The notes under the pieces are model-generated. The model was not told where the DNA came from. It was given only the letters and a program-made list of their open reading frames with translations, and ran no database searches. The position numbers were made by a program, and so were the translations under genes. Shown here piece after piece: positions 1 to 11,037 of a stretch of 63,844 bases of DNA. This DNA is from Pseudomonas sp. (GTDB lineage: Bacteria; Pseudomonadota; Gammaproteobacteria; Pseudomonadales; Pseudomonadaceae), in NCBI RefSeq assembly GCF_030150285.1, contig NZ_JASLGE010000029.1, positions 1 through 63,844 on the forward strand, given 5' to 3'. The first letter of the stretch is position 1. Every line of letters starts with the position of its first letter.

Positions 1-816
1 CTCGACGTGATTTCCAACGAAATCCTGCTCGAAGCCAATGAGTGGGGCGGCCACCTGGCCGGTATGGCGTCCGAAGAAATGGACAACGCCTACCAGATTC
101 CAGGCAAATACCCGAAAGGTGCCTACCTGCTGGTATTCGACCCGCTGGACGGTTCGTCGAACATCGATATCAACGCGCCGGTGGGCACGATCTTCTCGGT
201 GCTGCGTTGCCCGAATGAGTACCTGACCCAGAACGAGCCGCTGAACGAAAAGGCTTTCCTGCAGCCAGGCACCCAACAGGTAGCGGCCGGTTATGCCATC
301 TATGGCCCGCAGACCATGCTGGTACTGACCTTGGGCGACGGCGTAAAAGGTTTCACCCTGGACCGCGAAATGGGCAGCTTCGTGCTGACCCACGAAGACA
401 TCACCATTCCTGAAGCCACCCAGGAATTCGCCATCAACATGTCCAACCAGCGTCACTGGGAAGCCCCGGTACAGCGCTATGTGGGTGAGTTGCTGGCCGG
501 TGAAGAAGGCCCATTGAAAAAGAACTACAACATGCGTTGGGTGGCTGCAATGGTTGCCGATGTGCACCGTATTCTGACCCGCGGTGGCCTGTTCATGTAC
601 CCGCGTGACAGCCGTGAGCCTTCCAAGCCAGGCAAACTGCGTTTGATGTACGAAGCCAATCCGATGTCGTTCCTCGTGGAGCAGGCGGGCGGTGCGTCCA
701 CAGACGGTCATCAGCGTATCCTCGACATCCAGCCCGAAGGCCTGCACCAGCGCGTAGCGGTGTACCTGGGCTCGAAAGAAGAAGTGGCACGCGTGACGTC
801 GTACCACAAGGCGTAA
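1..816 (+). CDS. fbp: Fructose-1,6-bisphosphatase class 1, 3' part (5' end outside window)
   Basis: The reading frame is open to the left edge, so the gene is partial: 271 codons remain of about 335 usual for class 1 enzymes, and roughly the first 65 are missing. It hydrolyses fructose-1,6-bisphosphate to fructose-6-phosphate in gluconeogenesis, in the cytoplasm. The metal- and phosphate-binding motif DPLDGSSNID lies about 46 residues into the visible part, preceded by the acidic stretch ASEEMD. The C-terminal signature YPRDSREPSKPGKLRLMYEA and the following NPMSFLVEQAGG are intact. The stop is followed by a degenerate REP-like hairpin rather than a clear T-tailed terminator. Identification is very secure. 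The Met at position 7 is not the real start. Confidence 0.97.
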   Translation, partial: LDVISNEILLEANEWGGHLAGMASEEMDNAYQIPGKYPKGAYLLVFDPLDGSSNIDINAPVGTIFSVLRCPNEYLTQNEPLNEKAFLQPGTQQVAAGYAIYGPQTMLVLTLGDGVKGFTLDREMGSFVLTHEDITIPEATQEFAINMSNQRHWEAPVQRYVGELLAGEEGPLKKNYNMRWVAAMVADVHRILTRGGLFMYPRDSREPSKPGKLRLMYEANPMSFLVEQAGGASTDGHQRILDIQPEGLHQRVAVYLGSKEEVARVTSYHKA

Positions 817-850
817 CCCCCGCAACATAAAGCTGGAGTGGACCTGGCGT

Positions 851-893
851 GATCTTTTGAGCGTCAAGGATCGCGAGCAGGTTTGCTCCAGCC
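851..893. repeat. Degenerate REP-like palindrome downstream of fbp
   Basis: GATCTTTTGA is followed after a short loop by GGATCGCGAGCAGG and TTGCTCC. These are decayed arms of the REP family seen elsewhere in the window. It sits between fbp and the next lipoprotein gene. Confidence 0.5.
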
Positions 894-1006
894 ATGGTTT
901 TTCTCCCTTCCTGACAAATCCCTCGCTTCACCGGGAACCCCCCGGCGCATTTACCTTCTAAGCTTGCATCAGGGCGTTCTGCCGACTTTTCTTACAGAGG
1001 TTTTCC

Positions 1007-1261
1007 ATGAAGCTGCGTTATGTAGCGATGTTGTCGTTCTGCGTACTGCTGACGGCGTGCAGCAAGGTGAATCAAGAAAACTATTCAAAACTGTCCACAG
1101 GCATGACCAAAGCCCAAGTGGAGCAATTGTTGGGAGCCCCCACCGATTGTTCGGGTGCGCTGGGCGTATCGAGTTGCACGTGGGGCGATAAGAACAGCTT
1201 TATCAGCGTGCAATACGCAGGCGATACCGTGCTGGTTTTCTCGGGGCAAGGCTTGAAATAA
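1007..1261 (+). CDS. Small SmpA/BamE-like lipoprotein
   Basis: An 84-residue protein with a lipoprotein signal peptide: MKLR, a hydrophobic stretch, then the lipobox LTAC, giving Cys18 as the lipidated residue. The mature part is about 67 residues and contains LSTGMTKAQVEQLLGAPT, the helix-turn signature of the BamE/SmpA and DUF3862 fold, followed by CSGALGVSSCTWGD and a short beta-rich tail. I expect it to be an outer-membrane-anchored small lipoprotein. The two cysteines in the middle could form a disulphide. A start-proximal AGAGG lies upstream of the ATG. It lies 20 nt before the lipocalin gene on the same strand, so the two may be cotranscribed. Its function is not known; the fold call is from the motif only. 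Confidence 0.8.
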   Translation: MKLRYVAMLSFCVLLTACSKVNQENYSKLSTGMTKAQVEQLLGAPTDCSGALGVSSCTWGDKNSFISVQYAGDTVLVFSGQGLK

Positions 1262-1281
1262 GGCCGATCAGGAGTGTTCGC

Positions 1282-1845
1282 ATGAAGCGTTTTATAGCCG
1301 GCCTTGGTGCCGCGCTGGTGTTGGCAGGGTGTTCCACGTCTGGCAGCGACGCACTGGCACCGAAAACCGTCGAGCGCGTCGACCTGGAACGCTACCAGGG
1401 GACCTGGTACGAACAGGCGCGGTTGCCGATGTTCTTCCAGCGAAACTGTGCGCAATCTGAAGCGCATTACAGCCTCAAACCGGATGGTAATGTGGCGGTT
1501 GTGAACCGTTGTCAGACCGCCGAGGGTGTTTGGCAAGAGGCCAAGGGCACCGCAACACCGCAAGTGCCGGGCAAGACCGACAAGCTGTGGGTGGAATTTG
1601 ATAACTGGGTGTCGACGCTGTTACCCGGCGTGACCAAGGGCGACTATTGGGTGCTGTACCTGGACGATAACTACAGCACGGCGCTGGTGGGTAACCCCGA
1701 CCACAAGTACCTGTGGTTGTTATCGCGCAAGCCGCAGATTGACGAACAAACCCGTAACGAACTGCTCAGCAAGGCTCAGCAGCAAGGCTATGACACCACA
1801 CGTTTGATCTGGCGAACACCCGACACCGACATGCCCAAACCGTAA
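1282..1845 (+). CDS. blc: Outer-membrane lipocalin (Blc family lipoprotein)
   Basis: A 187-residue bacterial lipocalin. The signal peptide ends in the lipobox VLAGC, with lipidated Cys at about residue 17. The lipocalin signature YQGTWYEQARLP follows at about residues 39-50, and further strand motifs are FDNWVSTLLPGVTKGDYWVLYLD and YLWLLSRKP. Proteins of this family bind hydrophobic ligands such as fatty acids or lysophospholipids at the inner face of the outer membrane. A Shine-Dalgarno-like AGGAG lies just before the ATG. The neighbouring upstream lipoprotein gene probably shares its transcript. Downstream the gene runs into a REP palindrome shared with the convergent CYTH/CHAD gene. Confidence 0.92.
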   Translation: MKRFIAGLGAALVLAGCSTSGSDALAPKTVERVDLERYQGTWYEQARLPMFFQRNCAQSEAHYSLKPDGNVAVVNRCQTAEGVWQEAKGTATPQVPGKTDKLWVEFDNWVSTLLPGVTKGDYWVLYLDDNYSTALVGNPDHKYLWLLSRKPQIDEQTRNELLSKAQQQGYDTTRLIWRTPDTDMPKP

Positions 1846-1855
1846 CGCCGCCTGT

Positions 1856-1915
1856 GGGAGTAGCCGGTCGACGCTCGATTGCTCGCGATCTTTTGAATGT
1901 TTAAAAGATCGCGAG
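1856..1915. repeat. REP palindrome between convergent genes
   Basis: Arms CTCGCGATCTTTT (1882-1894) and AAAAGATCGCGAG (1903-1915) are perfect complements around an 8-nt loop. The left side carries the extension AGCCGGTCGACGCTCGATTG, which recurs near 20780 and 43200. The location between convergent genes suggests it can also act as a bidirectional transcription stop. Confidence 0.8.
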
Positions 1916-1930
1916 TCACGTCGGGCTGGC

Positions 1931-3319
1931 TTACCCGCGCAGCAGGGTTTTCCAGGCGCGGTTCTGGTACACGGCGATGGCTTGCTGCTTGCGAGCATTG
2001 AGCAATTCGTCATTGCTTTCGGCGTCTTCGCACATTGGCACGTTGGCCAACTCCTGCAACTTGTTCATTTCCCCGTACAAGCGGTCCAACTCAGGAATTT
2101 CCAGCACGTTACGCGCCAGACGCAGCCAGGCCTGGATGCGCTCGATACGCGGCAGTTGCTCGGCCAAGTCTTCAGGTTGTTGCTGGTAGCGGTTTAGGCG
2201 CAAGGCAATGGCCTCGTCCGACAACAACCGCGGCAGCCAACTGGCCAGTTGAGCGGCCCCTTGACGGTTACCACGGGTGGTGCCGCGATCAATCGTCCAG
2301 CTACGGGCCATCAGCCAGCGCGAGGTGTTTAGCGAGAACTGGCCCCAGCGTGGGTCTTCCAGCTCTTCCAGGAACTGTTCAGGCGCGGCTTTGCGCACGT
2401 CTTCGTCGTCCTGGCCGATTTGCACCAGCGGGCGCCAGTCTTCAAGCAAGGCGTCCAGCGATGCCCGCAAGGCGCTGGTGGATTGGCGTGGAGCGGCTTG
2501 GCCCAGGCTGCTGACCAGCGCACGCAGGTCGATCAGTTGCTGCACCCAGTCTTGCAGCAAGCGCCAGTGGCCATTGAAGCGATATTGCTCGGCCAGGCGC
2601 TGGCTGTTGCCCAGCAGGTGCCAGGCCAGTGCGGCAAAGGCATCGTCCAGTGGCGTTTCGGGCGTCAGTTCAGGGGCTGGCAGGTTGACCGAATAGCTGT
2701 TGGCATCGAACAGGCGATAGCCGCGCTCGGCTTTACTGATATCGCACGGCATCAACGCCAGCTTTTCGGCCAATTCGGCGGCCAGTTCCAACAGCGCTGC
2801 GGGTTCGCCTTCGCGCAATTCGAGTTCCAGTTCGCAAATTTCTTCCTTTTGCTTGCCGGCAATCACATGGCCCAGGTCCAGCGCCGCTTCGATCACGACC
2901 TTGGCCTTGCCGCGACCCCAGGAGATTTCTGCGCGTTCGCGCATGAAGTCTGTGGTGAAGATAGGCTTCAAGGTTTTCTTGTCCAGATCGGCCAAGGCTG
3001 GCGGCCAGCACTCGCCGTCGAGTTTTTTGACGTCGAGTTTGGCTTTGGGCAGGTGCCAGTCGTATTCGTTGCGCACAGACAGGCCGGCAACGCTTTCGCC
3101 ACGGGTCTTGAGGGTCTGGATAACGTCTTCGCCATCGCGGCGCAGGCGCAAGGCAACTTTGGCCTTGGCCAGGTCGCGCTCAGGCGTGTCGAAATACTGG
3201 TTGAGCAACTCACGGCTTTCCCAGCCACTTTTGTTGCGTTTTTTCAGCAGGGGGTGCTCGCGCAAGGCGGCGAGGGTTTCGCGGCTGACGCGGAGTTTGA
3301 TTTCGGTTTCTTTCTGCAT
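1931..3319 (-). CDS. CYTH and CHAD domain protein (inorganic triphosphatase YgiF-like)
   Basis: A 462-residue protein. The N-terminal CYTH domain begins with the diagnostic MQKETEIKLRV and occupies about residues 1-200. Its alternating Glu/Lys/Arg strands (EIKLRV, YFDT, VALRLRRDGE, ELELELREGE) form the triphosphate tunnel. A helical CHAD domain of about 230 residues with conserved His/Arg follows (from about LAWHLLGNSQRLAEQYR). The family hydrolyses inorganic triphosphate; CHAD domains bind polyphosphate. I chose the ATG at 3319 because the CYTH motif starts immediately there; the longer frame upstream (to 3454) has no domain content. It is divergent from argE, with about 157 bp between the starts. 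Confidence 0.88.
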   Translation of the reverse strand: MQKETEIKLRVSRETLAALREHPLLKKRNKSGWESRELLNQYFDTPERDLAKAKVALRLRRDGEDVIQTLKTRGESVAGLSVRNEYDWHLPKAKLDVKKLDGECWPPALADLDKKTLKPIFTTDFMRERAEISWGRGKAKVVIEAALDLGHVIAGKQKEEICELELELREGEPAALLELAAELAEKLALMPCDISKAERGYRLFDANSYSVNLPAPELTPETPLDDAFAALAWHLLGNSQRLAEQYRFNGHWRLLQDWVQQLIDLRALVSSLGQAAPRQSTSALRASLDALLEDWRPLVQIGQDDEDVRKAAPEQFLEELEDPRWGQFSLNTSRWLMARSWTIDRGTTRGNRQGAAQLASWLPRLLSDEAIALRLNRYQQQPEDLAEQLPRIERIQAWLRLARNVLEIPELDRLYGEMNKLQELANVPMCEDAESNDELLNARKQQAIAVYQNRAWKTLLRG

Positions 3320-3476
3320 GGCCGGAAAATCCAGGAACGGTGCGCAGCCGGGGAAAGGTGTGGCTGCCAAGGCCGTGCAGTGTACAGGACTCGCCGGCCC
3401 GACGCCCCGCATGGGTTTATTCTGCGCCACGGATGGCTCTATGATGGGCCTCACCCAGCCAACAGGAAGTCAGCGC

Positions 3477-4628
3477 ATGCCTTTACCTTCCCTGAAAGAG
3501 CAGTTCGCTGCCTTGATTGCCACGCCGTCGGTCAGTTGCACCCAGCCTCATCTGGATCAGTCCAACCGAGGCGTGATTGACCTGCTGGCCACCTGGCTCG
3601 GTGAAATGGGTTTTCACTGCGATATCCAGCAGGTCAGCCCCGGGAAATTCAATTTGCTCGCCAGCTTCGGCAGTGGCCCTGGTGGGCTGGTGCTGGCAGG
3701 GCACAGCGATACCGTGCCGTATGACGAAGCGCTGTGGCAGACCGACCCGCTCAAGCTGACGGAAGTCGACAACCGGTGGGTCGGGCTGGGCAGTTGCGAC
3801 ATGAAAGGTTTTTTCGCGCTGGTGATCGAAGCCGTGCGGCCCTTGCTCGATCAGCCGTTTAAACAGCCGCTGCTGATTTTGGCCACGTGCGATGAAGAAA
3901 CCTCAATGGCAGGTGCCCGTGCCTTGGCCGAGGCGGGCCGTCCGTTGGGGCGTGCTGCTGTGATTGGCGAGCCTACCGGGCTCAAGCCGATCCGCATGCA
4001 CAAAGGCGTGATGATGGAGCGCATCGACATTCTGGGGCGCAGCGGCCATTCCTCTGACCCGAGCCTGGGCCACAGTGCGCTGGAGGCCATGCACGATGCC
4101 ATCACTGAACTCAAAACCCTGCGCCAACAGTGGCTCGGTGAATACCGCAACCCGCAGTTCAGCGTGCCCCAGCCGACCTTGAACTTTGGCTGCATTCATG
4201 GGGGCGACAACCCTAACCGGATTTGTGGCCAATGCTCGCTGGAATTTGACCTGCGACCTTTGCCGGGGATGGACCCGGAGGCGCTGCGTGCCATTATCCG
4301 CAGCCGGCTTGAGCCCTTGGCCGAGCGCCATCAGGTAAAGATCGACTTCGCGCCGATTGCCGCCGGGGTCGCGCCTTTTGAGCAGCCCGCCGATGCTGAA
4401 TTGGTGCGGGTGGCCGAGCGTCTGACCGGCCATCGTGCGCAAGCAGTAGCGTTTGGCACCGAAGCACCTTATCTTCAGCAACTTGGCTGTGAAACACTGG
4501 TGCTGGGCCCAGGCGACATAGCCTGTGCGCATCAACCGGGTGAGCACCTGGAAATGTCACGTTTGCAGCCGACCGTGCGTCTACTGACTCAACTGATCGA
4601 GCACTATTGCCTGACACCGGCGCAGTAA
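3477..4628 (+). CDS. argE: Acetylornithine deacetylase
   Basis: A 383-residue M20-family metallohydrolase that removes the acetyl group from N-acetylornithine in arginine biosynthesis. The metal-site motifs are in order: LAGHSDTVPYD, GLGSCDMKGFFA, CDEETSMAGA and, near the end, GPGDIACAHQPGEHLEMS with the last metal histidine. The internal dimerisation domain includes NFGCIHGGDNPNRICGQC. The ATG at 3477 is preceded by CAGGAAG at a normal distance and gives the expected N-terminus (PSLKEQFAALIATPSVSCTQP). argA follows 130 bp downstream on the same strand, so two arginine-pathway genes are adjacent. Pseudomonas also uses ArgJ for the cyclic route, so this enzyme may be auxiliary; that is inference. 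Confidence 0.93.
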   Translation: MPLPSLKEQFAALIATPSVSCTQPHLDQSNRGVIDLLATWLGEMGFHCDIQQVSPGKFNLLASFGSGPGGLVLAGHSDTVPYDEALWQTDPLKLTEVDNRWVGLGSCDMKGFFALVIEAVRPLLDQPFKQPLLILATCDEETSMAGARALAEAGRPLGRAAVIGEPTGLKPIRMHKGVMMERIDILGRSGHSSDPSLGHSALEAMHDAITELKTLRQQWLGEYRNPQFSVPQPTLNFGCIHGGDNPNRICGQCSLEFDLRPLPGMDPEALRAIIRSRLEPLAERHQVKIDFAPIAAGVAPFEQPADAELVRVAERLTGHRAQAVAFGTEAPYLQQLGCETLVLGPGDIACAHQPGEHLEMSRLQPTVRLLTQLIEHYCLTPAQ

Positions 4629-4758
4629 ACGGCCACCGGCCACTTTGTACACAAGGAGAACACGCGTGTTGCCAGCTATGTTTCGACGATAACCATCAGC
4701 CCGTTGTGCGTTTGCTGTTTTTTGCCTTTCAGGCGACTTATTACTACAGGCTCTGGTT

Positions 4759-6057
4759 ATGCACGATTACGTAAACTGGTTGCGTCACGCGTCCCCCTAC
4801 ATCAATGCTCACCGCGATTGCACCTTTGTCGTCATGCTGCCCGGCGACGGTGTGGCGCACCCCAACTTTGGCAATATCGTTCACGACCTGGTGCTGTTGC
4901 ACAGCCTGGGCGTGCGGCTGGTACTGGTCCATGGTTCTCGCCCGCAAATCGACACCCGCCTTGAGGCTCGTGGCCTGGTGCCGCATTACCATAACGGCAT
5001 GCGCGTCACCGAAGCCTCCACCCTGGAGTGCGTGATCGACGCTGTGGGGCACCTGCGAATTGCGATTGAAGCGCGTTTGTCGATGGACATGGCGTCCTCA
5101 CCGATGCAGGGTTCGCGCCTGCGAGTTGCGAGCGGCAATCTGGTGACGGCGCGGCCAATCGGCGTGCTCGACGGGGTAGATTTCCACCACACCGGCGAAG
5201 TGCGCCGGGTCGACCGCAAGGGCATCAACCGCCTGTTGGATGAGCGGTCGATCGTGTTGTTATCGCCTTTGGGTTACTCGCCCACCGGCGAGATCTTCAA
5301 CCTGGCCTGCGAAGACGTTGCCACCCGTGCTGCCATTGACCTGGCGGCCGACAAACTGCTGCTGTTCGGGGCCGAGTCGGGTTTGCTCGATGCCGACGGT
5401 CGGTTGGTGCGCGAGTTACGTCCCCAGCAGGTGCCCGCGCACATGAAGCGCCTGGGCAGCGACTACCAGGCCGAGCTGCTCGAAGCCGCTGCCGAAGCCT
5501 GCAGTGGCGGCGTACCGCGCAGCCATATCGTCAGCTACGCCGAGGATGGTGCGCTGCTTACGGAACTGTTTACCCGTAACGGTGGCGGTACCCTGGTGGC
5601 TCAGGAGCAGTTTGAAGTCACGCGCGAAGCGGCGATTGAAGATGTGGGAGGCTTGCTCGAACTGATCAGCCCACTGGAAGAGCAGGGCATCCTGGTGCGT
5701 CGCTCCCGTGAAGTGTTGGAGCGCGAGATTGAACAGTTCAGCGTGGTTGAGCGCGAAGGCATGATCATCGCCTGTGCGGCGCTGTATCAAATTGCCGACT
5801 CTGACGCCGGCGAACTGGCATGCCTGGCCGTGAACCCGGAGTACCGGCATGGTCGCCGTGGTGATGAACTGCTGGAACGCATCGAAAGCCGTGCCCGTGC
5901 CCAAGGGCTTAAAACCCTGTTCGTACTGACCACCCGCACCGCCCACTGGTTTCGCGAGCGCGGGTTCGAGCCGAGCAGCGTAGAGCGGCTGCCCGCCGCC
6001 CGTGCGTCGTTGTACAACTATCAGCGCAATTCCAAGATATTTGAAAAGGCGCTGTAA
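4759..6057 (+). CDS. argA: N-acetylglutamate synthase (amino-acid N-acetyltransferase)
   Basis: A 432-residue two-domain enzyme that acetylates glutamate with acetyl-CoA, the first step of arginine synthesis. The N-terminal amino-acid-kinase-like domain (about residues 1-285; LVLVHGSRPQID, LSPLGYSPTGEIFNLACEDVA) serves as the arginine-binding regulatory part. The C-terminal GNAT domain (about 290-432) includes the acetyl-CoA region LACLAVNPEYRHGRRGDELL. Length and layout match classical ArgA. The ATG start gives MHDYVNWLRHASPYINAHRD, the usual N-terminus. It follows argE and is convergent with gshA across a REP cluster. Confidence 0.95.
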   Translation: MHDYVNWLRHASPYINAHRDCTFVVMLPGDGVAHPNFGNIVHDLVLLHSLGVRLVLVHGSRPQIDTRLEARGLVPHYHNGMRVTEASTLECVIDAVGHLRIAIEARLSMDMASSPMQGSRLRVASGNLVTARPIGVLDGVDFHHTGEVRRVDRKGINRLLDERSIVLLSPLGYSPTGEIFNLACEDVATRAAIDLAADKLLLFGAESGLLDADGRLVRELRPQQVPAHMKRLGSDYQAELLEAAAEACSGGVPRSHIVSYAEDGALLTELFTRNGGGTLVAQEQFEVTREAAIEDVGGLLELISPLEEQGILVRRSREVLEREIEQFSVVEREGMIIACAALYQIADSDAGELACLAVNPEYRHGRRGDELLERIESRARAQGLKTLFVLTTRTAHWFRERGFEPSSVERLPAARASLYNYQRNSKIFEKAL

Positions 6058-6070
6058 AACTCGGAAAATC

Positions 6071-6180
6071 AAAAGATCGCGAGGCAAGCTCGCTCCTACA
6101 GGAGTGAGCCTCGCGTAGCAGTTGACGAGCCTTGCGAGGCTACGTCCGGCTGCGTAGCAGTCGTAAACCCTGCGCGCCGG
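6071..6180. repeat. REP cluster between convergent argA and gshA
   Basis: It contains AAAAGATCGCGAGGCAAGCT and CGCTCCTACAGGAGTGAG, followed by GAGCCTTGCGAGGCTACG and a GCTGCGTAGCAG motif. It is a nested set of REP-like inverted repeats filling the gap between the two convergent stop codons. Confidence 0.65.
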
Positions 6181-6190
6181 ACCGGTCGCC

Positions 6191-7774
6191 TTAGTTACTG
6201 ATCGCTAAAATGCTCGCCTGGTAGGACGCGACGAACAGGTCGAAGTCGCCTTCTTCAATGTCTTCTGTTTGCGCTTGTTCAAGTAGGGACTGACGGGCTT
6301 TTGCTTCGAAAGCGTTCTGATCTGCTGCATCCAGCGGTTGGCTGCGGAAGAACTCGGCATGGGCCACGCTCTGGCGCATGGAGAACCGGGCGAAGCTTTC
6401 TTTATGTTCAGCCATGCTGGCCAACACGCGGGCAGACGGCGTCAGCGACACGTCCCGGACCTTGGCGAACTGGTCATCAAGCGCTTCACTGTGGGCATTG
6501 CCGCCATGGCTTTGGTCAAGCAAGGCTGCCAAAGGCGCAATGTTTTCCAGCAGTTGGGCCGCCCATTCCTTCAGCTCGATCGCTTGGCCATCGCGCTGCA
6601 ATTGCAGGCCCGGCCGACGACCTTCTTTGACCACACTCAGGAAGTTGGCTGAACAGCTGCCACATTCCTGGTTGTCGAACTGCGGGCTGTCTTGCAGGGC
6701 GCAATACAGCAGGAACGCATCCAGGAAGCGCGCCTCGGTCAGGTCGATGCCCACCGGTATAAACGGGTTGATATCCAGCAGACGCACTTCAACGTATTGC
6801 ACGCCACGCGACACCAGGGCCTGAATCGGACGCTCGCCGGTATAGGTCACCCGCTTGGGACGAATGTTGGAGTAGTACTCGTTTTCGATTTGCAGAATGT
6901 TGGTGTTCAGTTGCACCCATTCGCCATCTTTGTGGGTGCCAATTTCAACATACGGCGGGTAAGGCGTTGCGACCGCTTTGCGCAGGCTGTCGGTGTAGCT
7001 GTCGAGGTTGTTGTAGCACGGGGTCAGGCCCGCTTGGGCGTTGCTCTGGTAACCCAGGTCGCTCATGCGCAGGCTGGTCGCGTAGGGCAGGTAGAGGGTG
7101 TCGGCGTCCAGCTGTTCCAACTGGTGCGAACGACCGCGCAAGAAGCCGGCATCCAGTGCAGGCGAAGCGCCAAACAGGTACATCAATAACCAGCTGTAGC
7201 GACGGAAGTTACGGATCAGGGCAATGTAAGCGTTCGACTGGTAGTCGCGCTCGCTGCCCTCAAAACCTTCGGCCTGCATCAAGACGGGCCACAGTTTTTC
7301 CGGCAGGGAAAAGTTGTAGTGAATCCCGGCGATGCATTGCATGGTTTTGCCGTAACGCAGGGCAAGGCCCTTGCGGTACACGTACTTCAATTGACCGATG
7401 TTGGACGTGCCGTAGTAGGCAATCGGGATGTCTTCTTCAGCCGGCAGCGGGCACGGCATCGAAGGGCTCCACAGGTACTCGTTGCCGAGTTTGCTGTAGG
7501 CAAAACGGTGAATCTTGTCGAGGCTGGCCAGCGTCTCTGCCGGGTCAGGCAGAGCCGGGGTGATGAATTCCAGCAGCGACTCGGAATAGTCGGTGGTGAT
7601 TTGATCATTAGTCAGCGCCGAGCCCAGTTCTTCGGGGTGCGGGGTCTGCGCCAGACGCGCCTCGCCGGTCACGCGCAGGCATTCGCGCTCGATACCGTGC
7701 AGGCACTGCTCAAGCAGAGAGAGATTAGCGCGCTCGCTGAGCAAAGCCAGGCGGCGGTTGAGAAGTTCGCTCAA
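6191..7774 (-). CDS. gshA: Glutamate-cysteine ligase (gamma-glutamylcysteine synthetase)
   Basis: A 527-residue enzyme of the proteobacterial GshA type that joins glutamate and cysteine with ATP, the first step of glutathione synthesis. Motifs visible are LEQCLHGIERECLRV near the N-terminus, TTDYSESLLEFITPA, the substrate region CIAGIHYNFSLPE, and VEVRLLDINPFIPVGIDL. I chose the TTG at 7774: it is preceded by AAGGA at good spacing and gives LSELLNRRLALL, the conserved N-terminus, with the length I recall for P. aeruginosa GshA. A GTG at 7789 in frame is the alternative and would add MKESN. The gene is convergent with argA and divergent from nothing close by upstream. Confidence 0.93.
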   Translation of the reverse strand: MSELLNRRLALLSERANLSLLEQCLHGIERECLRVTGEARLAQTPHPEELGSALTNDQITTDYSESLLEFITPALPDPAETLASLDKIHRFAYSKLGNEYLWSPSMPCPLPAEEDIPIAYYGTSNIGQLKYVYRKGLALRYGKTMQCIAGIHYNFSLPEKLWPVLMQAEGFEGSERDYQSNAYIALIRNFRRYSWLLMYLFGASPALDAGFLRGRSHQLEQLDADTLYLPYATSLRMSDLGYQSNAQAGLTPCYNNLDSYTDSLRKAVATPYPPYVEIGTHKDGEWVQLNTNILQIENEYYSNIRPKRVTYTGERPIQALVSRGVQYVEVRLLDINPFIPVGIDLTEARFLDAFLLYCALQDSPQFDNQECGSCSANFLSVVKEGRRPGLQLQRDGQAIELKEWAAQLLENIAPLAALLDQSHGGNAHSEALDDQFAKVRDVSLTPSARVLASMAEHKESFARFSMRQSVAHAEFFRSQPLDAADQNAFEAKARQSLLEQAQTEDIEEGDFDLFVASYQASILAISN

Positions 7775-7973
7775 GTTGGATTCCTTCACGCGTCAGTCGC
7801 CCCAATATGGGGGTGGTCAGGACGGTCTACAAGGGTGAAGTTGGAAACCGGCGTGGTCGCCTGGCTTTTAATAGTATCGCTTAGCCCTGTCCCTGTTTCG
7901 GCCCTCAGCGCTCCCAATGCATTTCGGCACTGTGTCAGCAGTGCCGAAATTAACTCAGATTGCAGGTTGGCCG

Positions 7974-8356
7974 CTACAGGACAGCGAAGGTGCCTTGTGC
8001 TTTCGCGACAAGTTTGTCGCCTTGCAGCACATCCGCTTCAACGACAAGCGTACGCCGGCCCGGGTGAATGACTGTGGCGATGCACAGCACTTCGCCCTCT
8101 GACACGGCCCGGATGTAGTTGATTTTGCACTCGATGGTGACGCTTTGCCGGTCAAAACCATGGGCGCTGGAACACGCCAGCCCCATGCTGATATCCACCA
8201 GGCTAAAAAGCGCCCCGCCGTGCAATTTGCCGCCCCGGTTGCGCAACTGCGGCTCCAGGCTAAGCGCAACGTGCGCGATGCCGTCTTCCACCAACTTCAC
8301 GCGGCAACCGATCAACTCGCTGAACGCGCTTTGGGTCAAGCCATCAGGCAGCGTCA

Positions 8357-8357
<1 letters not shown>
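7974..8357 (-). CDS. PaaI-family hotdog thioesterase
   Basis: A 127-residue single-hotdog protein. The central helix motif RNRGGKLHGGALFSLVDISM at about residues 41-60 carries the HGG typical of the PaaI/YbgC-like thioesterases, with the catalytic Asp in LVD. Strands SVTIECKINYIRAVSEG and LVVEADVLQGDKLVAKAQG follow. Such proteins form dimers or tetramers and hydrolyse acyl- or aryl-CoA thioesters in the cytoplasm; the substrate cannot be read from sequence. Its ATG shares a base with the TAA of tex upstream (TAATG), so translation is probably coupled to tex. Confidence 0.88.
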
Positions 8358-10678
<2,321 letters not shown>

Positions 10679-11037
10679 AAATCCACCTGACAAAGTGTGA
10701 ATCAGCCCCGCAGGCCCGGTCTTGAAGGCTTGCGAGGCTGGTTGAGCGGCGTGTGCAACACCGCTGCCGGGGCCAAAAGGGCAGCCAGTTGACCCGTGTA
10801 ATCAGTTCGTGACGACGAAGATTGAAAAATTTAAATCTCGCCGCAATCATTGGGAATTCGAGGTTTTCTGACCTAAAAGGCGGCGCATTATAACCAGCGT
10901 TCCCGTATTCAGGGGACTGCGGGCTTTATGCTCCTTGATTGGTCTGCTGTTTGTGGAGGAAAAATCTGCTAACAATGCACACCATGCGTATAACAGCAGC
11001 TAAGCCATAATGCGCGCCGAGATCACAGGAGCATCCA
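10679..11037. other. Divergent intergenic region tex / ompR
   Basis: About 360 bp separate the two divergent genes. On the minus strand there is a perfect TATAAT (complement of 10887-10892) that could be the tex -10 box, with no convincing -35. On the plus strand CATAAT at 11006-11011 lies 27 bp before the ompR ATG, again without a good -35. GCAGGC and GGCTGC blocks near 10710-10770 form weak inverted repeats. I see no gene or riboswitch here. Confidence 0.4.
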
